From Spongiibacter taiwanensis (GTDB lineage Bacteria > Pseudomonadota > Gammaproteobacteria > Pseudomonadales > Spongiibacteraceae), in the NCBI RefSeq assembly GCF_023702635.1, contig NZ_CP098455.1, positions 2,356,001 to 2,420,000 of the forward strand: a DNA stretch of 64,000 nucleotides, given 5' to 3'. A program made the translations under genes and the position numbers. Each line of letters starts with the position of its first letter. Position 1 is the first letter of the stretch. The notes beneath the pieces were generated by a model. The model saw nothing but the letters and a program-made list of their open reading frames with translations, did not search any database and was not told where the DNA came from. This document shows, one piece after another, positions 57,306 through 64,000 of this stretch.

Positions 57306-59426
57306 TTACTTCTGGCTGATCACTATGGACTCCGGTGCCACTGCGGCAACCGAGGCGCTGGGCGCCACGTTGCCAGTCAGGCTGGCGTCGGTGAGGAAGT
57401 TGCGCCACACCTGAATCGCCCCGCCGCCGTTGGCTTTCTCGGCAACGTAGAGGTCGGCACCGTCAAAGGCGATATCGACCGGGTTGCCGAGGCCGGTGGC
57501 GGGGCCGAATACCAACTTGCCTACTTCCACATTACCGCCTGCTGAGCTGGCGTTCTCAATGGTGAACAGGGCGCCGTCGGTGCTGAATGCGCCGCCTGCA
57601 CCTACCCCCACATCAGCGACGATTAGCGTGTCGGAGCGCTGGTCGTAACGGATGCCATGAAGGTTGGAGGCCAGTGCGCCAGTTGCCGTGGCCAGACCTG
57701 CACCACCCGATTGTGGGGTGATGGTGGTGCTCGGACCGTCGGCGCCCAGGTTGAGGGAGAAACCTTCATAGACATCGATGGTGCCATTGGTTTGGGCAAC
57801 GAACAGGGTATCGATGCTGGGGGCGTAGTCGCTATCCCAGGGGGTGCCGGTGCCGGGTAGGCTGGCAACGGGGGCCACATCGCCACTGTCGCAGGTGCTG
57901 AAAATTTCGATACCGCTGGTGCCGGTGTCCGACACCAGGAGCAAGCCCAGGTCGTCAGCAATCTCCAACCCCTTTGGCGTGATCAGGCCAGTGCTGGCGC
58001 CCTGAATAATCCGGTCCCGGCCCAGATCAAAGATCTCGCCGCTGCGGTCAGCGATGGCGCCGATGACTGCAATCCCGGGGTTGGCGGCGTCAAAGGCGAT
58101 ATAGGCATCGCCGTTCTGGTCGAGGACGATGTTTTCCAGGTCGGTTAATCCGCTGGCGCCAAGAGCATCAAACAGGGAGGCCGGGCTGGTCACGTTGCGG
58201 CTGATGCTGAAAGTCAGGCCGTCGGTGCCGGCACTGGGGTTGCTGGTAAACAGCAGCGAGTAGGGCACGCTGGTATCGGCCAGATCGGTGGCACCGGGTT
58301 TGCCCGGCCCAGCGGGTATGACGGCGATAGATTCGGGCTTGGTGGTGGCAAATACCACGTCGGGCGCGATGTCGCCGCCGGCGCTTTCAAAGATATTGCG
58401 GTAGATCAGAATGGCGTCGTTAGACTTTTCGGCAATGCGGACATCGCCGCCGTCCAGGAGCAGGTCCACCGGGTTACCCAGCAGGGTACTGGCACCGCTG
58501 ATGGTGACGCTGGGGGTGACGGCGCCGGTCGCGCTGCTGGCGTTTTCAAAGACGTACAGGCTGCCATCGGTGGCATCGGCAGCGGAGCCCACATCACTGA
58601 CCACTATGCGGTCGCCGGCCGCGTCGTAATCAATGCCATGGAAGTTGGTGGTAGCGCCGGCGGTGGCGGAGGTGAAGACCCGAGGCGTGGCGGCGCCGGG
58701 CAGGGTTTCCAGGAAGTCATCGTAGACGGCAACTGAGCCATCAACCTGGGCAACAAACAGGCGGTCGGCTTTGGCGTCGTAGGTGGTATCCCAGGCATTG
58801 GTACCGAGGGCGATTGTGGCCAGTGGGGCCTGGTCACCGGCGGCGCTGGCCCCGAATACCAGCAGGTTGTTGGCGGACACATTGGCGACCACGATCAGGC
58901 CGGCTTCATCAATGCGGGTGATCCCCTTGGGCGATGCCAGACCGGTATTGCCGCCGCTCAGGGTGAAGCTGGCGTCGCCAGTGCTGCGCAGCGGCGCGTT
59001 GCAGCTGGTGATCAGGCTGGCGGGCGCGCTGGCGTCTTGCGCCTGGACCAGGCGATTGGCGTGGTCGACTACAACGCCTTCATTGCCGCCCGTGCTGTAG
59101 CTATTGAGCAGGGCGAGGGATTCGTCCCGCACCCGGACATTGGTATCACCGCCACCATTGCTGGCCACGTAAATTGTTGCGGCGGGAAAGGCCGGTTGGC
59201 CGTCGGTGCCTGAGGGGCCGCGATCGCCGGCATCACCCTGGGGGCCTTGGGCGCCGGGACTGCCGTCGGCGCCGGCTGGGCCTTGCGGGCCGCGGTCGCC
59301 ATCATCACCATCGCTGCATGCAGAGAGGGCGAGTCCGGTGGTAAGCAGGGCGGCGGCGAAGAAGGTGCGATTGAAGGAGGGGCGAGAGAGTGGGGCTGGC
59401 TGGCTAACTTCCATATCTTGCTTCAT
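57306..59426 (-). CDS. Lipoprotein with collagen-like segment and duplicated beta-propeller
   Basis: A 706-residue cell-envelope protein. The signal ends in the lipobox LALSAC (Cys37). Residues about 38-78 are Gly-X-Y collagen-like repeats (GPQGPAGADGSPGAQGPQG). The rest is NHL/beta-propeller-like and made of two homologous halves of about 300 residues: each has a FHGIDYD/LHGIRYD block, a DGSLYVFENASSA/DGALFTIENASSA block, a GNPVDL/GNPVDI block, an AEKSN/AEKAN block and an APESI ending. A surface or periplasmic binding or adhesion role is likely. AGGTGA precedes the ATG. A terminator follows. Confidence 0.8.
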   Translation of the reverse strand: MKQDMEVSQPAPLSRPSFNRTFFAAALLTTGLALSACSDGDDGDRGPQGPAGADGSPGAQGPQGDAGDRGPSGTDGQPAFPAATIYVASNGGGDTNVRVRDESLALLNSYSTGGNEGVVVDHANRLVQAQDASAPASLITSCNAPLRSTGDASFTLSGGNTGLASPKGITRIDEAGLIVVANVSANNLLVFGASAAGDQAPLATIALGTNAWDTTYDAKADRLFVAQVDGSVAVYDDFLETLPGAATPRVFTSATAGATTNFHGIDYDAAGDRIVVSDVGSAADATDGSLYVFENASSATGAVTPSVTISGASTLLGNPVDLLLDGGDVRIAEKSNDAILIYRNIFESAGGDIAPDVVFATTKPESIAVIPAGPGKPGATDLADTSVPYSLLFTSNPSAGTDGLTFSISRNVTSPASLFDALGASGLTDLENIVLDQNGDAYIAFDAANPGIAVIGAIADRSGEIFDLGRDRIIQGASTGLITPKGLEIADDLGLLLVSDTGTSGIEIFSTCDSGDVAPVASLPGTGTPWDSDYAPSIDTLFVAQTNGTIDVYEGFSLNLGADGPSTTITPQSGGAGLATATGALASNLHGIRYDQRSDTLIVADVGVGAGGAFSTDGALFTIENASSAGGNVEVGKLVFGPATGLGNPVDIAFDGADLYVAEKANGGGAIQVWRNFLTDASLTGNVAPSASVAAVAPESIVISQK

Positions 59427-59591
59427 GAATTCACCTGTCGGTAAGAGTGTGGGTGTAGCGGTGGGTGAAGCTTTTCTGACTCATGCGCCTATTTTTGTGA
59501 TGTAGGCTAGTTGCCTACGTTGAGGGGCGGTTTTCGGTTTCGCGAAAGGTGAATTCAGTTAGCATGGACATTTTTTGGAGGGCGCGCGGGT

Positions 59592-60554
59592 ATGCTGTGG
59601 CCGGAAGGGATTGACCAGTTTTCGTTACCGGCGTTGCCGCACCTGTCCCGGGACAGCAGCCTTGTTCTGCTGCCTTGGGGACCGGCCTATGCGGCTTATT
59701 ATGGCCTGGACCTGGAAAAGGACTTTCCGGGTTTGCGCCATTATCTGGGGCAGTTTGACAGCGGTGGCCAGGCCATTGCGACTCAGGTGTTCAGTTTGCC
59801 CGACGCGCACAGCACAGCGTTTATCTACCACGGCTTTTACGATCATGTGGGCTTGTACAACAACGCCATTGAGTATTGCCTGCGTCATGGCTGCTCGGTG
59901 GTGGCGGCCGACTTGCCCGGTCACGGTCTGTCATCGGGGGAACGAGCGGCCATTGATGACTTTCTGACCTACCGACAGGTGTTGCGCGACACTTTTGACG
60001 CCATTGCCCCCTTTGATTTGCCTGCCCGGCGGGTGGCCCTGGCCCAGAGTACGGGCTGCGCGATTGTGATGTCCCATCTGCTTGATGGTGGCGCGGCCGA
60101 TTTTGACCGGTCTGTGCTGATGGCGCCCCTAGTGCGGCCGATGGATTGGTGGTGGGGCAAGCCCGCCCACAGTGTGCTCAAGTATTTCATCCACAGCCTG
60201 CCACGGAAGTTTGCCGACAACTCCGACGATCAGGCCTTTCTGGAATTCCTGCGGGAGCGAGATCCGCTGCAGCCCCGGCGTTTGCCCCTAAGTTGGGTTG
60301 GCGCTCTAAAGAAATGGCTGCCCTGGTATCACCGCCTCGACCCGGTCGATAGCCGAGTGCTGGTGCTGCAGGGTGACGCCGATGAAACTGTTGATTGGCG
60401 CTACAACCTGCCGGTAATTGCCAGCAAATTCCCAGCTCGCGAGCTGGTGATGGTGCCCGGTGCTCGTCACCACCTGGTGAAGGAAGGGGAGCGGTTTCGT
60501 GCCCAGCTGTGGACGGCCTGTGATGGGTTTTTGTTTGCTGAGACGGATGTCTGA
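59592..60554 (+). CDS. Alpha/beta hydrolase (serine aminopeptidase S33/lysophospholipase-like)
   Basis: A 320-residue soluble hydrolase. The nucleophile elbow is ALAQSTGCAIVMSHLL (A-Q-S-T-G), the oxyanion strand is AFIYHGFYDHVGLYN, the Asp is in VLVLQGDADETVDW, and the His is in VPGARHHLVKEG. This layout matches monoacylglycerol lipase-type hydrolases. There is no signal peptide. GGAGG precedes the start. It is divergent from the lipoprotein gene; the gap contains GTAGGC-tagtt-GCCTAC at 59502-59518. Confidence 0.88.
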   Translation: MLWPEGIDQFSLPALPHLSRDSSLVLLPWGPAYAAYYGLDLEKDFPGLRHYLGQFDSGGQAIATQVFSLPDAHSTAFIYHGFYDHVGLYNNAIEYCLRHGCSVVAADLPGHGLSSGERAAIDDFLTYRQVLRDTFDAIAPFDLPARRVALAQSTGCAIVMSHLLDGGAADFDRSVLMAPLVRPMDWWWGKPAHSVLKYFIHSLPRKFADNSDDQAFLEFLRERDPLQPRRLPLSWVGALKKWLPWYHRLDPVDSRVLVLQGDADETVDWRYNLPVIASKFPARELVMVPGARHHLVKEGERFRAQLWTACDGFLFAETDV

Positions 60555-60599
60555 CGTCGGACGTCCGACGCGGCGCCTCTGGAGGATTGCAGGCATCCG

Positions 60600-60849
60600 T
60601 CATTCCGGACGCGCCTCTTGCGATCCGGAATCCAGCGGGGTTTGAGTATGGAAGCAACTGGGCCCTGGCTCGGGGGGCGGGGCGACAGAGGTGGGATTTC
60701 GTCTTGAGGGCGACAAGGCCGTTGGGTTGTCGTCATTCCGGACGCGCTGTTTGCGATCCGGAATCCAGGGGGTTTGGGCATGGGAGCAACTGGGCCCCGG
60801 CTCGGGGGCCGGGGCGACGGAGTTAGGAGTTCGTCTTGGGGGCGACGCT
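60600..60849. repeat. Two ~117-bp direct repeats of the CATTCCGG family
   Basis: TCATTCCGGACGCGC ... GCGATCCGGAATCCAG starts at 60600 and again at 60733. Each is followed by GGGTTTG, GGAGCAACTGGGCCC-like sequence, a CGGCTCGGGGGCCGGGG-like palindrome and TTCGTCTTG. The copies differ at scattered positions. A related copy lies at 43.24-43.37 kb. Non-coding; it fills part of the 568-bp gap after the hydrolase. Confidence 0.8.
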
Positions 60850-60920
60850 GAATAGAGATTGGCGTTGAAATAAAAAAAGTGCGCTAAATGCTTGACATGC
60901 GCCGGTGCCAAATCATGCTC

Positions 60921-61116
60921 GTCTAGCGTCTAGCGTCTAGCGTCTAGCGTCTAGCGTCTAGCGTCTAGCGTCTAGCGTCTAGCGTCTAGCGTCTAGCGTC
61001 TAGCGTCTAGCGTCTAGCGTCTAGCGTCTAGCGTCTAGCGTCTAGCGTCTAGCGTCTAGCGTCTAGCGTCTAGCGTCTAGCGTCTAGCGTCTAGCGTCTA
61101 GCGTCTAGCGTCCAGC
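60921..61116. repeat. 7-bp tandem array, 27 perfect copies of GTCTAGC
   Basis: Perfect GTCTAGC units run head to tail from 60921 to 61109; the 28th is GTCCAGC, followed by GTTCTGC. The end (CCAGCGTTCTGC) matches the outer end of the dispersed inverted-repeat element, so the array may have grown from such an arm. It stops 6 bp before the stop codon of the minus-strand gene at 61123. Length variation between strains is expected. Confidence 0.95.
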
Positions 61117-61122
61117 GTTCTG

Positions 61123-61494
61123 CTACCCCACCGACGGCGGCGTCGTATTGGCCACCCACTCCCACCACTGGTGTTCACCCTCGGGTTTGTCTTTGTCCTG
61201 ACAGCGGTGCACGTTCCAGGTCACCAGATAATCCGGGTTGCTGATGCTGCTGCCATCGCTGGTGCGGTAGTCGCCCTTGGGAGCGATAAACCAGGGGGCA
61301 ACGGAGCTGGGCAGAGTGAATTCGTCGTCGTTGGCCTGGCGCAGGGTGATGCCATCTTTCACGGTCACCCGCACCACGGTGCCCGCCAGCATGCGTTGCT
61401 GGAGGGGCGCGCCGTCAACGTCGAAGTAGCTGAGGCCGACTACGGCGGACGAATCCATCAGGGCGGCCAGCTCGGGGCTGAGAATGTTGGCCAT
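61123..61494 (-). CDS. Conserved-looking hypothetical protein
   Basis: A 123-residue soluble protein, not recognised. It has a beta-rich look (AGTVVRVTVKDGITLRQA; FTLPSSVAPWFIAPKG) and a Trp-rich C-terminus (EHQWWEWVANTTPP). It starts 6 nt after the serA stop on the same strand, so it is cotranscribed with serA. There is no signal peptide. The 7-bp array begins just beyond its stop. Confidence 0.75.
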   Translation of the reverse strand: MANILSPELAALMDSSAVVGLSYFDVDGAPLQQRMLAGTVVRVTVKDGITLRQANDDEFTLPSSVAPWFIAPKGDYRTSDGSSISNPDYLVTWNVHRCQDKDKPEGEHQWWEWVANTTPPSVG

Positions 61495-61500
61495 AGCGGC

Positions 61501-62727
61501 TTAGAACAGAATCCGACAGCGGATGGTGTCTGGAATCTGGGACAGCTTTTGCAGGGCCAGATCACTGGAGGCCTGATCAATGTCCATTACCACATAACCT
61601 ACGGTGTCGTTGGTCTGCAGATACTGGCCGGAGATGTTGATCTGGTTCTCGGAGAAGATCTGGTTAATGGCGCTCAAAATGCCCGGCACATTGCGGTGAA
61701 CGTGCAGCAAACGGTGTTTGCCGGGGTGGGCTGGCAGGGCAACCTCGGGGAAGTTCACCGACGAGGTGGTGGTGCCGTTGTCGGAGTATTTCACCAGCTT
61801 GTCGGCCACTTCCAGGCCGATGTTTTGCTGGGCCTCGATGGTGGAGCCGCCCACGTGAGGCGTCAGGAAGACGTTGTCGAACTCGCGCAGTGGCGAAATA
61901 AATTCGTCGTTGTTGCTGCGCGGCTCTTCCGGGAATACATCAATGGCGGCGCCGGCCAGTTTGTTGTCGCGCAGTGCATCGACCAGGGCGGGAATATCCA
62001 CCACGGTGCCCCGGGCGGCGTTGATCAGAATGGCGCCGGCTTTCATTTGCGCCAGTTCGGCTGCGCCAATCATGTTCTGGGTGGAGGCAATTTCCGGCAC
62101 ATGCAGGGTGACCACATCCGAGGTGGCCAGCAGTTCTCCCAGGCTTACCTGAACCGCATTACCCAGCGGCAGTTTGTTGACCACATCGGTGAAGCACACT
62201 TCCATACCCAGACTCTCGGCCATCACCGACAGCTGCATGCCGATAGAGCCGTAGCCGATAATGCCCAGGCGCTTGCCGCGAATTTCATAGGAGCCCACGG
62301 CCGATTTCATCCACACGCCACGGTGGGCGGCGGCATTTTTCTCGGCCAAGCCGCGCAGCAGCAAAATGGCTTCGGCGATGACCAGCTCGGCCACGGAACG
62401 GGTATTGGAGAAGGGGGCATTGAACACGGCCACGCCGTGCTCAGTCGCCGCTTTCAGGTCAACCTGATTGGTGCCGATGCAAAAACAGCCGACGGCGATC
62501 AGTTTTTTTGCCTCGGCAAACACCTCTGCGGTGAGTTGGGTCCGCGAGCGAATGCCGACAAAGTGGGCATCGGCGATCTTCGCCTTAAGCTCGTCGTCGG
62601 GCAGCGCTTTCTGGTAATAATCGATATTGGTGTAGCCGGCGGCATGTAAGGCATCAACGGCGGACTGGTGCAGCCCTTCAAGCAGCAGGAACTTGATTTT
62701 TGCCTTGTCGAGGGAGGTTTTTGCCAT
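61501..62727 (-). CDS. serA: D-3-phosphoglycerate dehydrogenase SerA
   Basis: First step of serine synthesis; oxidises 3-phosphoglycerate with NAD. The 408-residue protein matches the E. coli type (410). The NAD motif is LGIIGYGSIGMQLSV, the catalytic His is in VFLTPHVGGSTIEAQ, and a C-terminal ACT domain (about 335-408, LLHVHRNVPGILSAIN) gives serine feedback. SerA proteins of this class also reduce 2-oxoglutarate to D-2-hydroxyglutarate, which explains the divergent dehydrogenase gene next to it. Confidence 0.96.
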   Translation of the reverse strand: MAKTSLDKAKIKFLLLEGLHQSAVDALHAAGYTNIDYYQKALPDDELKAKIADAHFVGIRSRTQLTAEVFAEAKKLIAVGCFCIGTNQVDLKAATEHGVAVFNAPFSNTRSVAELVIAEAILLLRGLAEKNAAAHRGVWMKSAVGSYEIRGKRLGIIGYGSIGMQLSVMAESLGMEVCFTDVVNKLPLGNAVQVSLGELLATSDVVTLHVPEIASTQNMIGAAELAQMKAGAILINAARGTVVDIPALVDALRDNKLAGAAIDVFPEEPRSNNDEFISPLREFDNVFLTPHVGGSTIEAQQNIGLEVADKLVKYSDNGTTTSSVNFPEVALPAHPGKHRLLHVHRNVPGILSAINQIFSENQINISGQYLQTNDTVGYVVMDIDQASSDLALQKLSQIPDTIRCRILF

Positions 62728-62765
62728 GGGAGAGATCGCTCACGGTGAGGTACAGTGAAAGCCGC

Positions 62766-62779
62766 CTATGATATCATAG
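62766..62779. promoter_or_regulatory. 14-bp palindrome between serA and the divergent dehydrogenase
   Basis: CTATGATATCATAG is a perfect palindrome, about 39 bp from each start codon in the 91-bp divergent gap. It is a candidate shared operator. Confidence 0.5.
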
Positions 62780-62818
62780 AACCCTTTCCCAAGTGCTATC
62801 CCGTGAGGCTTACCCACT

Positions 62819-64000
62819 ATGTCGGCCAGTTCTTCCTATTCCCCCGCAGACGCCATTATCGCGGCGCTTCAGGACATTGTCGGCAGCGATAAAGTGCGCG
62901 TTGATGAGGAGGTGCTGAGCACTCACGGACGCGACTGGACCAAGGCCTATTCGCCTGCGCCCACGGCGGTGGTTTTCCCTCGCACTCTCGAGGAAGTCCA
63001 GGCCATCGTCAAACAGGCCAATGCCCTGCAATTTGCCATTGTGCCTTCGGGTGGGCGCACCGGCTTGAGTGGCGGCGCGGTGGCGATGAATGGCGAAGTG
63101 GTGGTGTCCTTCGATTACATGAACCACATCAGCAACTTCAATCCCATTGACCGCACCGTGGTGTGTCAGGCGGGGGTGGTCACCGAACAGCTGCAAGAGT
63201 TTGCCACCGAACAGGGGCTGTTTTACCCGGTGGATTTTGCCTCGGCAGGTTCGTCGCAGATTGGTGGCAACATCGCCACCAACGCCGGGGGGATCAAGGT
63301 AATTCGCTATGGGATGACCCGGGACTGGGTAGCCGGCCTGAAAGTGGTAACCGGCGCTGGCGAGGTGCTCGATCTGAATCGTGGCCTGTTGAAGAACAAT
63401 GCCGGTTACGATCTGCGTCAGTTGTTCGTCGGTGCTGAGGGCACTCTCGGCTTGATCGTTGAAGCGACCATGCAGCTGACCCGGCCGCCCAAAGACCTGA
63501 CCGCCTTTGTGCTGGGGGTGAACGATTTTAGCGGCATCATGAATCTGTTTAACCGCTTTCAGGCGGAGATGGATTTGACCGCCTTTGAGTTTTTCTCTGA
63601 GCAGGCCCTGCAAAAGGTGATTGCGCACTCGGGTCTGGCGCGGCCCTTCCCGGATGCCTGCCCCTATTATGCGCTGCTCGAATTCGAACGCCTCAACGAT
63701 GCCACCGAAGCCCAGGCCATGGCGCTGTTTGGAGATTGCGTTGAGGAGGGGTGGGTGCTCGACGGGGTGATGAGTCAGAGCCTGGAACAGCTCGGTAACC
63801 TCTGGCGCCTGCGGGAGGATATTTCTGAAACCATCTCAAAATGGACGCCTTATAAGAACGATATCTCCACCGTCATCTCCAAGGTGCCGGACTTTCTGGT
63901 CGCGGTGGAAGAGCTGGTCAGTGCGGCCTACCCAAACTTTGAAATTATCTGGTTTGGTCACATCGGCGACGGCAATCTGCACCTGAATATTCTCAAGCCC
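62819..64000 (+). CDS. FAD-binding oxidoreductase, D-2-hydroxyglutarate dehydrogenase-like (3' partial)
   Basis: 394 codons are present and the frame is open at the right edge; the family is about 460 residues. The PCMH-type FAD domain has PTAVVFPRTLEEVQAIV, PSGGRTGLSGGAVA and SAGSSQIGGNIATNAGG; the C-terminal GlcD-type part begins near LGLIVEATMQLTRPP and continues to WFGHIGDGNLHLNIL. It should oxidise D-2-hydroxyglutarate (or D-lactate/glycolate) to the keto acid. Placement divergent from serA favours D-2-hydroxyglutarate, a by-product of SerA. TGAGG precedes the ATG. Confidence 0.92.
   Translation, partial: MSASSSYSPADAIIAALQDIVGSDKVRVDEEVLSTHGRDWTKAYSPAPTAVVFPRTLEEVQAIVKQANALQFAIVPSGGRTGLSGGAVAMNGEVVVSFDYMNHISNFNPIDRTVVCQAGVVTEQLQEFATEQGLFYPVDFASAGSSQIGGNIATNAGGIKVIRYGMTRDWVAGLKVVTGAGEVLDLNRGLLKNNAGYDLRQLFVGAEGTLGLIVEATMQLTRPPKDLTAFVLGVNDFSGIMNLFNRFQAEMDLTAFEFFSEQALQKVIAHSGLARPFPDACPYYALLEFERLNDATEAQAMALFGDCVEEGWVLDGVMSQSLEQLGNLWRLREDISETISKWTPYKNDISTVISKVPDFLVAVEELVSAAYPNFEIIWFGHIGDGNLHLNILKP

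Noticed and set aside
60921-61116. CRISPR array
   Set aside because: The unit is 7 bp with no spacers and no cas genes; it is a simple tandem repeat.
61171-62649. 492-codon open frame antisense to serA
   Set aside because: Mirrors serA codon structure; the minus-strand SerA with NAD and ACT motifs explains the region.
62810-63628. 272-codon minus-strand open frame
   Set aside because: Antisense to the plus-strand FAD oxidoreductase, which has intact family motifs through the window edge.

Overview
The window reads as one chromosomal stretch of a GC-rich (roughly 58-60% by eye) heterotrophic gammaproteobacterium. Gene content (thiCOSG, separate thiDE, dxs-ispA-xseB, rlmJ, a divergent serA/D-2-hydroxyglutarate dehydrogenase pair, two TonB-dependent receptors, a P450 with a TetR regulator) fits a marine lineage such as Cellvibrionales/Spongiibacteraceae. 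That placement is an inference from gene content only. No rRNA, tRNA, transposase, phage gene or CRISPR array was seen.

Layout. 0-4.5 kb: thiamine genes thiC (5' cut by the window edge), thiO, thiS, thiG, with thiDE fused and separate at 16.3 kb. 4.5-10.2 kb (minus): a membrane-anchored phosphonate-binding-like protein, a two-TM protein with a winged-helix-like C-terminus, a TonB receptor and a periplasmic phosphatase. 10.5-16.2 kb: a CheB-CheR-PAS hybrid, a response regulator with PP2C phosphatase and its STAS partner. 16.3-19.2 kb: thiDE, a retropepsin-like protease and ribA. 19.2-23.7 kb (minus): xseB-ispA-dxs and an ELM1-like protein. 23.8-37.7 kb: mostly single housekeeping or accessory genes: DUF924, mscL, SDR, rnz, TetR/P450, rlmJ, fbp, dienelactone hydrolase, SET, Nramp-like, ABC1 kinase, yceI-cytochrome b561. 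37.9-43.1 kb (minus): an S-adenosylmethionine cycle operon, ArsR-methyltransferase regulator, metK, a four-helix-bundle gene, ahcY, metF, with a 28-bp perfect palindrome just upstream of the regulator. 44-49.6 kb: tkt-epd-pgk-fba, closed by a strong terminator. 49.6-51.9 kb: an AT-rich islet of unknown genes with an integron attC-like site. 51.9-64 kb: an Old Yellow Enzyme homologue, a siderophore receptor with a PepSY membrane protein, a collagen-repeat/beta-propeller lipoprotein, a hydrolase, and serA divergent from an FAD-linked dehydrogenase.

How the genes work together. thiC/thiD make the pyrimidine and thiO/thiS/thiG the thiazole half of thiamine, joined by thiE. dxs and ispA supply isoprenoid precursors. 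The SAM operon regenerates methionine and SAM and removes S-adenosylhomocysteine. fbp, fba, tkt, pgk and epd serve gluconeogenesis, pentose phosphates and probably pyridoxal phosphate synthesis.

The least ordinary content is (1) the minus-strand sensor/transducer/TonB receptor/phosphatase locus at 4.5-10.2 kb; (2) a dispersed family of intergenic inverted-repeat elements with a shared terminal sequence, one of which encloses the four-helix-bundle gene inside the SAM operon, and a 27-copy 7-bp tandem array that resembles their outer end; (3) the attC-like cassette islet; and (4) several palindromes placed as candidate operators.
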